Shown here: in pieces, positions 9,185-17,703 of the stretch
How the letters are laid out: every line of letters begins with the position of its first letter
Numbering within the stretch: position 1 is the first letter of the stretch
Assembly (NCBI RefSeq): GCF_024834075.1
Contig: NZ_JANUXR010000007.1
Span: 1-64,000, forward strand
Direction: 5' to 3'
DNA from: Corynebacterium sp. HS2168-gen11
GTDB lineage: Bacteria > Actinomycetota > Actinomycetes > Mycobacteriales > Mycobacteriaceae
DNA: 64,000 nt
Notes under the pieces: generated by a model
Seen by the model: the letters and a program-made list of their open reading frames with translations, nothing else
Database searches by the model: none
What the model was told of the DNA's origin: nothing
Position numbers and translations under genes: made by a program

Positions 9185-9346
9185 ATGAAGAAATGGGAAT
9201 ATGTTACCGTGCCAGTCCTTGTCCATGCGACCAAGCAGATTTTGGATTCATGGGGTGAAGATGGCTGGGAACTTGTCACCGTTGTCCCAGGTATGAACCC
9301 TGAAAATGTTGTGGCATATATGAAGCGCGAAGTAGTAGAAGCATAA
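9185..9346 (+). CDS. DUF4177 family small protein
   Basis: 53 residues, MKKWEYVTVPVLVHATKQIL then DSWGEDGWELVTVVPG. The WEY opening and the DGWELV core are the DUF4177 signature. Function is unknown. Its TAA is followed directly by the ATG of the RidA gene, so the two are probably translationally coupled. The order DUF4177, RidA, metallo-hydrolase downstream of a WhiB4-like gene matches the Rv3678 region of M. tuberculosis as I recall it. Confidence 0.85.
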   Translation: MKKWEYVTVPVLVHATKQILDSWGEDGWELVTVVPGMNPENVVAYMKREVVEA

Positions 9347-9805
9347 ATGTCTATTCATCATCGTTTTGCAGAACTCGGCCTGACGTTGCCAGCGGTAGCT
9401 GCACCGGTTGCAAGTTATGTACCGGCAATTCGCACAGGCAATCAAGTTTGGACTTCCGGCCAGCTACCATTCGTCGACAAGCAATTGCCGCTCACCGGCA
9501 AAGTTGGCGCGAATGTGAGCCCAGAGCAAGCCTATGAGCTGGCACGGACGGCTGCGCTGAATGCGCTTGCGGCGATTGATGCTGAAGTGGGCCTGGATAA
9601 TGTGGTCCGCGTGTTGAAAATTGTTGGATTTGTGGCCTCTGCTCCAGGATTTGGCGGCCAGCCGGCAGTTGTCAATGGTGCGTCTGAGTTGATGACTGAA
9701 ATCTTTGGAGATGCAGGTCAGCATGCTCGTTCGGCAGTTGGCGTGGCAGAATTGCCACTAGATTCACCAGTGGAAATTGAAATTATTGTCGAAGTTTCGG
9801 CATAA
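9347..9805 (+). CDS. RidA (YjgF/YER057c/UK114) family protein
   Basis: 152 residues, the size of the long RidA subfamily. It shows VASYVPAIRTGNQVWTSGQ near the N-terminus and the C-terminal block HARSAVGVAELPLDSPVEIE. The typical RidA catalytic arginine (RxxxGVxxLP) corresponds to R in ARSAVGVAELP. RidA enzymes hydrolyse reactive enamine and imine intermediates that would damage PLP enzymes. It follows the DUF4177 gene with no gap and precedes the metallo-hydrolase by 55 bases, so one operon is likely. Confidence 0.9.
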   Translation: MSIHHRFAELGLTLPAVAAPVASYVPAIRTGNQVWTSGQLPFVDKQLPLTGKVGANVSPEQAYELARTAALNALAAIDAEVGLDNVVRVLKIVGFVASAPGFGGQPAVVNGASELMTEIFGDAGQHARSAVGVAELPLDSPVEIEIIVEVSA

Positions 9806-9860
9806 GTTCCCCTTGAATTTAAGTAGAGTCAGTTCATTTCATAGGCTAGAGTTAAACACT

Positions 9861-10691
9861 ATGGAGCATCCTGCTTACAGCCAGCTACGTCCGGTAACCC
9901 CGTCGGCGTCCGTCGTTCTTTGTCCGAACCCAGGCTATGCCGCCCTCGAAGGTACAAATTCATGGGTGATTCGCGCGCCTGAGGATACTCATAGCATCGT
10001 CATTGATCCAGGTCCTGCCGATGAAGGCCACCTTAATGTGCTGCACACCAAAGCCGCCGAAGTCGGATTGGTGCTACTGACACATCGTCATTACGATCAC
10101 GCCGATGGCGCACACCGATTCCGCCAGCTGACCGGAGCGGCGGTGCGTGCATTTGATAAAGCTTATTGCTTCGGCGGCGAGGCGCTTGTCGACGGTGAGA
10201 TCATCGCCATCGATGGCGTGACCCCGCAGGTCGAGGTGGTGCACACCCCAGGACACACGAAAGATTCCGTGTGTTTCTTTATTTGGTCGGGCGTGCCTGG
10301 TGAATCCACGCTGGAAGGTATTGTCACCGGCGATACTATCGCTGGGCGCCACACCACTATGATTTCAGAAACCGATGGTGATTTGGGTGATTACCTCGAA
10401 ACCTTGTCGATGCTGGAACGTCGCGGTGCTGATGTGCGTTTATTGCCTGGGCATGGGCCAGATGGCAGTGATGTGACCAGTTTTGCGCGTTGGTATATTC
10501 AACGTCGTGAGCAGCGTCTAGAGCAACTGCGTGAAGCGCTTGCGAAGTTCGGGGCAGACGCGCCGCTGAAAACTATTATTGACGAGGTCTATGACAATGT
10601 GGATCCGGTGTTGCGCGGTGCTGCGGAACAATCCACCCGCGTAGCTCTGCGGTATTTGGCAACACATGCTGAGACCACGGAAGAAGCCTAA
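9861..10691 (+). CDS. Metallo-beta-lactamase fold hydrolase
   Basis: 276 residues from the ATG at 9861. An upstream in-frame start would overlap RidA and is unlikely. The zinc ligands are visible: THRHYDHADG (HxHxDH), a histidine in VHTPGHTKDS, GDTIAG with the bridging aspartate, and a late histidine in LLPGHGPDG. The C-terminal 60 residues form the helical LACTB2-like tail (RREQRLEQLREAL, RVALRYLATHAE). The family resembles glyoxalase II and LACTB2 (hydrolase or nuclease); the substrate is not known. It is the ortholog position of Rv3677c. Confidence 0.9.
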   Translation: MEHPAYSQLRPVTPSASVVLCPNPGYAALEGTNSWVIRAPEDTHSIVIDPGPADEGHLNVLHTKAAEVGLVLLTHRHYDHADGAHRFRQLTGAAVRAFDKAYCFGGEALVDGEIIAIDGVTPQVEVVHTPGHTKDSVCFFIWSGVPGESTLEGIVTGDTIAGRHTTMISETDGDLGDYLETLSMLERRGADVRLLPGHGPDGSDVTSFARWYIQRREQRLEQLREALAKFGADAPLKTIIDEVYDNVDPVLRGAAEQSTRVALRYLATHAETTEEA

Positions 10692-10708
10692 AAGCTTGTG
10701 AGAGTGAG

Positions 10709-10743
10709 AACCACCTGTTGCGGAAACGTGCAGGTGGTTTTCC
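10709..10743 (+). terminator. Terminator of the whcA-MBL operon
   Basis: AACCACCTG pairs perfectly with CAGGTGGTT and is followed by TTTCC, 18 bases after the metallo-hydrolase stop. Confidence 0.8.
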
Positions 10744-10745
10744 TG

Positions 10746-10885
10746 TAGGAACGATGGAGAAGGTGCGGCGCCGGGCGGCTGCCTCGTGTGGGTGCGTTGG
10801 TGTTTGGTGCGTTGCCAGCTGCGCTGCGCGGGTGCGTGGCGAGGTGCGCGGGTGCCTAATGTGTCGCGTGGTGGCGCCGGGTAAG
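10746..10885. other. GC-rich low-complexity spacer (island A)
   Basis: Noncoding, strongly G-rich on the plus strand, with repeated short units such as GGTGCGTTGG and GCGCGGGTGC. It lies between two terminators at a convergent junction. Similar islands occur at 17704-17885, 29025-29235, 50100-50280 and 55703-55925. Confidence 0.5.
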
Positions 10886-10893
10886 CATACAAA

Positions 10894-10935
10894 AACTCCT
10901 CTGATGACTCATTGGTAGCAGCCATCAGAGGAGTT
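10894..10935 (-). terminator. glxR terminator
   Basis: AACTCCTCTGATG pairs with CATCAGAGGAGTT (13 bp). On the minus strand the stem runs into T5. It lies 10 bases beyond the glxR stop. Confidence 0.9.
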
Positions 10936-10945
10936 ACAAGAGGTC

Positions 10946-11629
10946 TTAGCGGGCGCGCTTTGCCAAATGCTCTGTATCAACAATGAGTACGGACTTGCCT
11001 TCGAGACGAATCCAGCCACGATGTGCAAAGGTAGCAAGCGCCTTATTGACGGTTTCGCGGGAAGCGCCAACAAGTTGTGCGATTTCTTCCTGGGTCAGAT
11101 CGTGGTTCACGCGAAGTGCAGCGCCTTCTTGTGTGCCGAAACGATTGGCTAGCTGGAGCAGAGTTTTTGCCACACGGCCTGGCACGTCGGTGAAGATAAG
11201 ATCGCCCAGAGCAGAGTTCGTGCGACGCAAACGACGTGCAAGTACACGCAATAATTGCTCGGAAATTTCAGGATGATCTGCGATCCACTGACGCAGCATC
11301 TCAGAGTTCATGGTTGCTGCTTGTACTTCAGTTACGCAAATTGCAGAGGAAGTACGTGGGCCTGGGTCGAAGATTGACAGTTCGCCGAACATATCAGATG
11401 GACCCATAACAGTGAGCAGGTTTTCACGACCATCTGGAGCGTGACGAGCCAGCTTCACCTTGCCGGAAGTGATGATGTACAGCCGGTCACCAGGTTCGCC
11501 TTCTTCGAAGATTGTGGATCCGCGAGGATATCGAACAGATTCGAGTTCCCCAATGAGATTTGCGACGGCGATTGGATCGACGCCCTGGAAAATGCCAGAG
11601 CGCGAAAGAATGTCTTGTACGCCTTCCAT
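10946..11629 (-). CDS. glxR: cAMP-responsive global regulator GlxR (CRP/FNR family)
   Basis: 227 residues when started at the ATG at 11629 ([12 protein letters not shown]). This matches the start and length of C. glutamicum GlxR as I remember it; a longer frame to 11707 exists but is not needed. The cyclic-nucleotide domain carries [15 protein letters not shown], the phosphate-binding cassette that binds cAMP. The C-terminal winged helix has [21 protein letters not shown] as its recognition region. GlxR binds TGTGA-N6-TCACA-like sites and controls hundreds of carbon, respiration and stress genes in corynebacteria. The partial palindrome at about 11750 (AGTGTCATAGACCACT) could be an autoregulatory site but is a poor match. 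Confidence 0.95.
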   Translation of the reverse strand: MEGVQDILSRSGIFQGVDPIAVANLIGELESVRYPRGSTIFEEGEPGDRLYIITSGKVKLARHAPDGRENLLTVMGPSDMFGELSIFDPGPRTSSAICVTEVQAATMNSEMLRQWIADHPEISEQLLRVLARRLRRTNSALGDLIFTDVPGRVAKTLLQLANRFGTQEGAALRVNHDLTQEEIAQLVGASRETVNKALATFAHRGWIRLEGKSVLIVDTEHLAKRAR

Positions 11630-12065
11630 GTAAAAATACTCCTCATGTTTGTGTGGGATCCATACCAGGCTTTTCTTAAACCATGGAGCTACACCACACA
11701 TCTCCACACTAAAGAAAATCTGGCCGCATCAGAGATGCTACAGACAGATAGTGTCATAGACCACTTTACTACTTTGATGTTGATCTTCGCACGTCAGTCA
11801 CTGAAATGGGCGAATGGGTGGACAGTGGGGGTAATAAAGGGGGTGAAAGTGTAATATTTCACTTCTAATCGTTAAGTGTGATCTATTCGAGGAGATATTT
11901 CTGCTGGTTGATATATACGGTGGGCTGTGTATGGTCGGGGGTAACAAAAATATCGATGATTTTTGTTATTGTCTCCGAAGCTACAGACATAGCAAGCGTC
12001 TCTCATTACGAGTGGCAATTGGCAGACGGTTAGAGCAAATCTTCAAGGCGGGATACCCTTAGAGC
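11630..12065. promoter_or_regulatory. glxR-nth divergent intergenic region with a strong inverted repeat
   Basis: 436 bases without a convincing gene. TAACAAAAAT at 11942-11951 and ATTTTTGTTA at 11959-11968 form a perfect 10-bp inverted repeat around ATCGATG. A looser repeat, GTGAAAGTGTAATATTTCAC, lies at about 11843-11862. Promoters for both genes must lie here, but I could not assign -10 and -35 boxes with confidence. Confidence 0.4.
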
Positions 12066-12791
12066 ATGAAGCACACACAGTTGGCGCGGGTGCGTCGTGG
12101 TCGCAAATTGAATCGACAATTAGCCGAAGGCTATCCTGATGCGCACTGCGAACTCGATTTCACAACGCCGCTGGAACTACTGATTGCTACGGTGCTATCG
12201 GCACAATGCACCGATGTTCGTGTCAATAGTGTGACACCGACATTGTTCCAGCGCTATCCAACGGCTGCGGCATATGCCACTGCAAATATAGAAGAATTAC
12301 AAGAAATTATCCGCCCAACAGGTTTTTATAAAGCCAAAGCGCAACATCTGATTGGGATTGGGCAAATTTTGATGGCTGATTATGACGGTGACGTTCCGAC
12401 AGATCTTGATGCACTGGTTCGATTGCCAGGAGTAGGCAGGAAAACCGCCCATGTGGTGCGTGGCAATGCTTTTGATATTCCGGGCTTGACTGTTGATACC
12501 CATTTTGGTCGTTTGGTGCGTCGTTTCGCATTAACCGACAGTGAAGATCCAGTAGTTGTCGAACGTGAACTCGCAGTCATTATCCCGCCAGCTGATTGGA
12601 CGATTTTTAGCCATCGCATTATTTTTCATGGGCGCCGGATTTGCCATAGTCGCAAACCTGCGTGTGCAGCATGCTATCTTGCGCCGATGTGTCCGAGCTC
12701 GAAAACAGGCGAGCAGGATCCAATCCAGGCATTGCGCATGATGAAAGCAGAGCCTGCAGAAAAAGATCATCTTGTGTCATTATTGAACTAG
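12066..12791 (+). CDS. nth: Endonuclease III (DNA glycosylase/AP lyase)
   Basis: 241 residues. The helix-hairpin-helix with the catalytic lysine is LPGVGRKTAHVV; the catalytic aspartate is in VDTHFGRL. The C-terminus has four cysteines spaced C-x6-C-x2-C-x5-C (CHSRKPACAACYLAPMC), the [4Fe-4S] loop of Nth. It removes oxidised pyrimidines and nicks the abasic site in base-excision repair. The next gene, the TlpA-like thioredoxin, starts 30 bases downstream, and the NUDIX and marP genes follow with overlaps or tiny gaps. This suggests an nth-tlpA-nudL-marP transcription unit. Confidence 0.95.
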   Translation: MKHTQLARVRRGRKLNRQLAEGYPDAHCELDFTTPLELLIATVLSAQCTDVRVNSVTPTLFQRYPTAAAYATANIEELQEIIRPTGFYKAKAQHLIGIGQILMADYDGDVPTDLDALVRLPGVGRKTAHVVRGNAFDIPGLTVDTHFGRLVRRFALTDSEDPVVVERELAVIIPPADWTIFSHRIIFHGRRICHSRKPACAACYLAPMCPSSKTGEQDPIQALRMMKAEPAEKDHLVSLLN

Positions 12792-12821
12792 ATTGCACGA
12801 TTTCGCAGCTAAGGAGAATGT

Positions 12822-13415
12822 ATGCGCCGCCTCATGTTCATCTCTGGTGTTGTGTTTGCAGCAATTTTAGTGTTTATTCTTATCCAGCTTGATGGATTGA
12901 CCAAGCACGATTCTGCTGCCAATACCACCTCAGAAACGGCGAATGTGGCGCTTCCACCACGTCCGAACTGCCCAGGAGTGCCGTTCGCATCCCTTGAACT
13001 TCCATGTTTAGGCGATGCCACAATTCTTTCGGACACACCTGCTGCAACTTCTGCAGAAACGATCACGGTGGTGAATGTATGGGCCTGGTGGTGTGCACCT
13101 TGTAGAGAAGAACTGCCACTGTTTGAGATGTTGGCTACTGCGCATCCAGAGTGGAATGTCGTCGGTTTGCATGCGGATACCAACGCAGCAACCGGTGCGA
13201 ATATGCTCACCGAGCTGAAGGTAAACGTACCGTCTTATCAAGATGACCATAATGATTTCGCAAGTCATTTTGCTTTGCCGCAGGTAGTGCCAATTACTGT
13301 GGTTTTCCGGGGAGACGATATGCTCACAGCGCTGCCGCAAGCATTTCGCACCTATGAGGAATTAGAAACAGCGATTGATACTGCACTCAAGGAGCATGCC
13401 GGTGCAGGAGCATAA
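12822..13415 (+). CDS. Membrane-anchored TlpA-family thiol-disulfide protein
   Basis: 197 residues. An N-terminal membrane segment (MFISGVVFAAILVFILIQL) is followed by a spacer with a cysteine pair (PNCPGVPF and LPCLGD) and then the thioredoxin fold with active site WCAPC. The cis-proline position is in LPQVVPITV. Such proteins face outward and reduce or exchange disulfides in exported proteins, for example in cytochrome c maturation; the actual partner is not known. AAGGAG lies 8 bases before the ATG. The last codons overlap the NUDIX gene. Confidence 0.9.
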   Translation: MRRLMFISGVVFAAILVFILIQLDGLTKHDSAANTTSETANVALPPRPNCPGVPFASLELPCLGDATILSDTPAATSAETITVVNVWAWWCAPCREELPLFEMLATAHPEWNVVGLHADTNAATGANMLTELKVNVPSYQDDHNDFASHFALPQVVPITVVFRGDDMLTALPQAFRTYEELETAIDTALKEHAGAGA

Positions 13416-14115
13416 TCTGGCAGCGGCACCTGTATGGTTGGATTCCTTAATAGGGGCGGTTCGTTCTGGAGCCTTGGAACGAGATTTGCATGTAGTTTTA
13501 CCTGAGCGTATACGACCAAAAAGTGATCGCCACGCAGCCGTGCTGGTCGCCATTTGTGGAACTCCAGCTGCGACGACGCTGCCACGTGATGCTGCAGTGT
13601 TACTCACTCATCGTTCTGTGACAATGCGTTCGCACAGTGGGCAAATTGCGTTTCCCGGTGGGCGTGTTGATGTCACCGATACTACCTATACCCATACCGC
13701 GTTGCGGGAAGCTGAAGAAGAAGTTGGTCTAGTGGCAAGTGCGGTCACGCCTTTGGCAGAGTTAGAACCTGTGATGGTACAAGCAACTGGGTATCCTGTC
13801 ACGCCGGTGTTGGCCTACGCACCGAACCGTCCAGCGGTGTATCAGGCGAGCCCTGAAGAAGTTGATGAAGTGTTTTATTGCAACGTGCATGAATTGATTG
13901 ACCCTGCGCGCCGATTTGTGGTGCGTCGTGAAGCTTGGAGTGGCCCGGCATTTCATATTCGGGATTATTTGATTTGGGGTTTTACCGCCAGAATTTTAGC
14001 TGGAATTATTCGCCACGCGGGTTGGGAGCAACCATGGGATACGACAACCCACTACGATTTAGCGGAAAGTATTGCCCGTTCACGCAATAATCACCGACAC
14101 GAAGACAAAGGCTAG
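13399..14115 (+). CDS. NUDIX hydrolase, CoA pyrophosphatase (NudL) type
   Basis: About 238 residues from the ATG at 13399 (MPVQEHN); an in-frame ATG at 13375 would overlap the previous gene more. The UPF0035/CoA-binding segment VLLTHRSVTMRSHSGQIAFPGGR is followed directly by the NUDIX box (GGRVDVTDTTYTH then ALREAEEEVGL). The LLTxR...H.GQ.aFPGG pattern is specific to peroxisomal-type CoA diphosphatases, which split CoA to phosphopantetheine and 3',5'-ADP. It overlaps the thioredoxin gene by 17 bases and ends 3 bases before marP. Confidence 0.88.
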   Translation, partial: PVQEHNLAAAPVWLDSLIGAVRSGALERDLHVVLPERIRPKSDRHAAVLVAICGTPAATTLPRDAAVLLTHRSVTMRSHSGQIAFPGGRVDVTDTTYTHTALREAEEEVGLVASAVTPLAELEPVMVQATGYPVTPVLAYAPNRPAVYQASPEEVDEVFYCNVHELIDPARRFVVRREAWSGPAFHIRDYLIWGFTARILAGIIRHAGWEQPWDTTTHYDLAESIARSRNNHRHEDKG

Positions 14116-14118
14116 CAC

Positions 14119-15324
14119 GTGGATTTTAGTGTAGATCTTATTGTCGACCTGTGCATAGCTGTAGCCGTGTGCTTGAGCGTGTACTTAGGTTGGCGTCAAG
14201 GCGCGTTTGCGTCAATTTTGTCGATGATCGGTGTGCTAGCTGGATTGATCTGTGGTGCTGCGGTTGCGCCATTGATGATGTCTTTGACTGAGCACGTTGC
14301 CTTAAGGTTTTTGCTGGCGCTTGGAGTGATGGTCATGCTCGTGGGTGTTGGCAATCTCATTGGTGGGGCATTAGGCGCGAACGTGCGTGAACAGATGAAA
14401 TGGCGTCAAAGTCTAGTGCTGGATTCTATTGCCGGTGCGATGTTTCAGGCATTCGCGACGTTGACTGTTTTGTGGTTGGTCTCAATTCCAGTGGTGACAG
14501 GCTTACCAGGCCCATTAGCGCAAGGTATTCAAAGTTCTCGGGTGTTGGGATTTGTTGATCGCGCGGTGCCGACCAAGCTGGGTGAGTTTCCGGCAAAAAT
14601 TTCGGCCATGCTTTCCGACTCTGGCTTACCACCGCTGATCTCGCCATTTAACCGCCACGATAATATTGCTGTGGCAGCGCCTGCCATTGAAGTTGAAGAC
14701 GTGGCCTTAATAGAAAGATTGCGTCCAGCCGTGGTGCACGTGGTTGGCTCAGCTCCAACCTGCGCCAAGCGCCTCATGGGCTCTGGTTTCGTGGTTGATA
14801 ATCATCACGTGATTACGAATGCTCACGTTGTGGCAGGTACCGATGAGGTTTCGTTAGAAAGCGTGGTGGGTACGTTCCCTGCTGAGGTTGTGTTCTATGA
14901 TCCACAACTTGATATTGCGGTGCTGTACGCCAAGGACATGAATATTCCGCCATTGCCGTGGGCAACTCGACCTGCCACAAGTGGACAAGATGCGGTCGTG
15001 ATGGGATTCCCAGCTGGTGGACCGTTTGAAGCAGCGCCGGCACGCGTGCGTGAATCGTTGCTAATTTCAGGTACGGACATTTATGCGCAAGGCCGTATTG
15101 AGCGTGAAGCGTATACGGTGCGCGGCACAATTCGGCAAGGCAATTCTGGCGGTCCGATGATTAACCTGCAAGGCGAAGTTATCGGCGTGGTCTTTGGTGC
15201 CGATGCTCATCAAAATTCAGATATTGGCTATGCACTTACTGCAGAATCTGTGCAAGCAGCCATTGGCGATTTGAGCGCGTTGACGCAGCCAGTTGGCACG
15301 AAGGAATGCATTGTGCATTCATAA
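14119..15324 (+). CDS. marP: Membrane serine protease of MarP type (CvpA domain plus trypsin-like protease)
   Basis: 401 residues, GTG start three bases after the NUDIX stop. The first 160 residues contain four hydrophobic helices of the CvpA/colicin V production type. The protease domain has the triad in order: H in ITNAHVV, D in PQLDIAVL, and S in RQGNSGGPM. Two cysteines frame the domain (APTCAKR and the C-terminal TKECIVHS). They correspond to the disulfide that stabilises active M. tuberculosis MarP (Rv3671c). MarP acts in the periplasm and protects against acid and oxidative stress. The downstream hydrolase and holin-X neighbours match Rv3670 and Rv3669, although here they are on the opposite strand. 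Confidence 0.92.
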   Translation: MDFSVDLIVDLCIAVAVCLSVYLGWRQGAFASILSMIGVLAGLICGAAVAPLMMSLTEHVALRFLLALGVMVMLVGVGNLIGGALGANVREQMKWRQSLVLDSIAGAMFQAFATLTVLWLVSIPVVTGLPGPLAQGIQSSRVLGFVDRAVPTKLGEFPAKISAMLSDSGLPPLISPFNRHDNIAVAAPAIEVEDVALIERLRPAVVHVVGSAPTCAKRLMGSGFVVDNHHVITNAHVVAGTDEVSLESVVGTFPAEVVFYDPQLDIAVLYAKDMNIPPLPWATRPATSGQDAVVMGFPAGGPFEAAPARVRESLLISGTDIYAQGRIEREAYTVRGTIRQGNSGGPMINLQGEVIGVVFGADAHQNSDIGYALTAESVQAAIGDLSALTQPVGTKECIVHS

Positions 15325-15357
15325 ACGAGCTGCGCCTTGTGAGGCCTGCGCCGTTTT

Positions 15358-16284
15358 TTAGGCTTGTGCGCCGTTTTCAGCAGTGTGCGCTGCCATGAAG
15401 GTGTGAAGCGCCTGGCAAAACGCAATGGGATTTTCCAGATGCGGCCGAAGATTCGTCTCTGGCAGACGTATCTGCTGGCAATCGGGTGCGCGGCGTTGTA
15501 ATGCACGAAATAACAGATTAGTGTGCGCTGCCGGCGACTGGAACTGCAACACTGGTTGCACGAGATTGGCGTGCTGCCATTTGGCTGGGACCGTGGCAAA
15601 TGCAAGCTTGACGACCTTCAGCATAGCTTGCGGCACATGCGAAATCGAGGCTGCTTGCACGCGACGCTCAAGGTTGATCTGATAGGCCTGGCTCATGTGA
15701 AACTGTTCAGTGGTGACTCGTCGCAGATTACATTGAATCAACTTTGGCCATGGCAGTACTGTGCCGCCGACGACAGCAGGGCTGATATAGGACACACAGG
15801 CGCTGCGCCAGTGGCGTCGTAAAGCCCACGGGTGTCGCAGCATAAGTGCTCGTAGATCGCTTGGGTGGCCGCCGTCGCTGAAGCTTATCGACGCCACCAC
15901 GTTCGGATAAGCGGTTGCAAGTAGCACGGCCAGATGAGCACCCACCCCACTGCCGTACACATGCGCATGATCGTAGCCTAAGGTCCGGATTGCACCTGCG
16001 AGATCACCAACGATGTGGCGGACGGAATAGCCGTGCGGCGGCTTATCTGACATGCCATAACCACGCAGGTCAAGGGCGACGGCGTGCCATCCTTGAGCGG
16101 CGAGCGGGGCAAGAATATCGGCATAGTCGGCCCAGCAGGTTAATGCGTCGTGAAGGAAAAGGACGAGCGGGTGTTGCGGGTTTCCAGCACTCACTGCGTG
16201 TAGGCGGATGCCACGCGTATGAAGATCGCGGTGGGTGAACTCACCCTCATACGCGACGACACTTGGTGGTGAATCGGGGAACAC
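15358..16284 (-). CDS. Alpha/beta hydrolase fold protein with a substituted nucleophile elbow
   Basis: About 308 residues from the GTG at 16284, which has AAGGA five bases upstream. An open frame extends to 16386, but that part contains the upstream gene's terminator. The fold is clear: LVLFLHDALTCWADY (oxyanion strand), HAVALDLRGYGMSDKP, VGDLAGAIRTLGY. At the nucleophile elbow, where G-x-S/D-x-G is expected, it reads YGSGVGAHLA, so a glycine sits at the nucleophile position. A histidine remains near the end (LRPHLENP). The position corresponds to EphE (Rv3670) beside marP. It may not be a conventional epoxide hydrolase or esterase. Confidence 0.8.
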   Translation of the reverse strand: MFPDSPPSVVAYEGEFTHRDLHTRGIRLHAVSAGNPQHPLVLFLHDALTCWADYADILAPLAAQGWHAVALDLRGYGMSDKPPHGYSVRHIVGDLAGAIRTLGYDHAHVYGSGVGAHLAVLLATAYPNVVASISFSDGGHPSDLRALMLRHPWALRRHWRSACVSYISPAVVGGTVLPWPKLIQCNLRRVTTEQFHMSQAYQINLERRVQAASISHVPQAMLKVVKLAFATVPAKWQHANLVQPVLQFQSPAAHTNLLFRALQRRAPDCQQIRLPETNLRPHLENPIAFCQALHTFMAAHTAENGAQA

Positions 16285-16352
16285 GAGAATCCTTGATGCA
16301 GTGAAGTATGAAAATAATGACATGCACGCAGATGGTGCTGAGAAAATGAAAG

Positions 16353-16378
16353 ACCCTCGTGCAAACACAACGAGGGTA
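16353..16378 (-). terminator. Terminator after the holin-X gene
   Basis: ACCCTCGT pairs with ACGAGGGT around a 9-base loop, followed on the minus strand by CTTTCATTTTCT. It lies 25 bases past the holin-X stop, which argues that the hydrolase start is inside its long frame. Confidence 0.75.
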
Positions 16379-16402
16379 CAGTGCAATGTGATGGACGAGC
16401 GA

Positions 16403-16903
16403 TTAACTGAACATCCCTGTTGACTTCGAGTCGAGAGCTTTCTTAGCTTTACCTGGGACTAGTGTTTTCAGTTCGGAAACAGAGTTGATCGTTTTCTTTG
16501 GGGAACTGATCTTCTTGAGCTTGCGAACACCAACAATGACCAGCAGGACTGCGAACACCAGCATGCCGAGGAAGACGATTAAGAACGCTGCCCAGCGTGG
16601 CAACCAAATGCTGAGCAATTCTGCAGCGAAGAAAAAGAAGAAGAAGGAGCTATATAGCGCGATCACGCCAGCAACGGCAAAGAGGCCGCCACCGAGGACG
16701 CCTTTTTTCACCTCGCCACCGATTTCAGCTTTTGCGAGTTCGATTTCAGAACGTACTAACAGGGAAATCTGTTCGGTAGCGTTACCGACCAATTCACCAA
16801 TGGATCCTTGGGTTGAAGAATCGACATCGGACAGAGGAATAGAGTTCACCTTTGCGTCAAAAGTTTCCGGGGTGTCGGTGAACATGCCATTGTCGTTACT
16901 CAC
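16403..16903 (-). CDS. Actinobacterial holin-X / phage holin family membrane protein
   Basis: 166 residues. The segment VGNATEQISLLVRSEIELAKAEI is the amphipathic helix typical of this family. Two membrane spans follow (GGGLFAVAGVIALYSSFFFF and RWAAFLIVFLGMLVFAVLL), then a basic C-terminus (KKAL). Most members are ordinary envelope proteins of actinobacteria rather than phage lysis proteins, and the function is unknown. No phage genes are nearby. ACGTGAG around 16900 contains the start region. The location beside marP and the hydrolase matches Rv3669. Confidence 0.88.
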   Translation of the reverse strand: MSNDNGMFTDTPETFDAKVNSIPLSDVDSSTQGSIGELVGNATEQISLLVRSEIELAKAEIGGEVKKGVLGGGLFAVAGVIALYSSFFFFFFAAELLSIWLPRWAAFLIVFLGMLVFAVLLVIVGVRKLKKISSPKKTINSVSELKTLVPGKAKKALDSKSTGMFS

Positions 16904-17031
16904 GTGAGTGTTCCTTTTCCAATATTTAAAACGAGTTACTCTTTATCGTGCCATGAATTGTACAAAAATGGGAATAAACTTAAGTGTTTGTTGCAAATTT
17001 GTTGTAGAGAAGCTGTATTCTCGCTGGAATA

Positions 17032-17703
17032 ATGCATAACTATGATCAATCTTTCACCCAAACAGAACGAGCGAGAACACTGCGCGAGGTTGTTTCTGAC
17101 ATTCACAGTGTTCATCGACTTCCCGTGAATCTGCGTGACGCAGGTGCGACAAGCTCGGCATCAATTGCGCGTGCCGCAGTGATTATGGCGCAGATTGAGA
17201 AGCAGAAGGTGAGCCAAGAAGCGTCGTTAAGCGCATGGAGTGTGCTTGCCCCACATAGTCGTGAGCAGACCGCGCGATTGTTTCGACGCGCACCTATGCA
17301 GCTGATTGCACGGTTAGACGTACTTTTAGGTGGGAACGGGCAACCGGCAGGGCCAGCACAAGCGAAACGGCTGATGGCGCTCGGACGCGAAATACAACAG
17401 CAGCGCGTGAGTGATGCGGCGTTGGTGGTGATGGTGCATTACGAGATTGCGCAAGGAAACCTATTAGGGGAACAGCGGAGTCGAAATATTGGGGCGATCT
17501 GCGGCAGAATTGCGGCGATGGCGACCGGTTTTGATCCGAAGAATCTGTGTGTGCCAGAAATCTATATTCCGCGACATGCGCAGGAGTATGCGGCGTGTAT
17601 GGACAACTACGAGCCAGAGATGTTTAGTGATTTTTGGTTGGCGGCCATGCGAGCGGGAGCCCAAGAAGCGCGTGGTATTGCGCAGGTCGTGGGTTTATCG
17701 TGA
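17032..17703 (+). CDS. Conserved actinobacterial helical protein, unknown function
   Basis: 223 residues, almost all alpha-helical and without membrane segments or a signal peptide. The C-terminal part (GFDPKNLCVPEIYIPRHAQEY, then AGAQEARGIAQ) resembles a family of actinobacterial proteins found in this neighbourhood and often labelled oxidoreductase or Fic-related. I see no Fic motif (HPFxxGNGR) or nucleotide-binding loop, so no activity is proposed. It is divergent from the holin-X gene with a 128-base shared promoter region. TATTCT at 17016-17021 could be a -10 element close to the start. Confidence 0.65.
   Translation: MHNYDQSFTQTERARTLREVVSDIHSVHRLPVNLRDAGATSSASIARAAVIMAQIEKQKVSQEASLSAWSVLAPHSREQTARLFRRAPMQLIARLDVLLGGNGQPAGPAQAKRLMALGREIQQQRVSDAALVVMVHYEIAQGNLLGEQRSRNIGAICGRIAAMATGFDPKNLCVPEIYIPRHAQEYAACMDNYEPEMFSDFWLAAMRAGAQEARGIAQVVGLS

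Noticed and set aside
11441-11854. A 137-codon frame on the plus strand across the start of glxR
   Set aside because: It lies mostly antisense to the well-conserved glxR coding sequence and resembles no protein family.
16403-16903. Holin-like protein as evidence for a prophage
   Set aside because: The holin-X family is a common chromosomal protein of actinobacteria, and no other phage gene is near.
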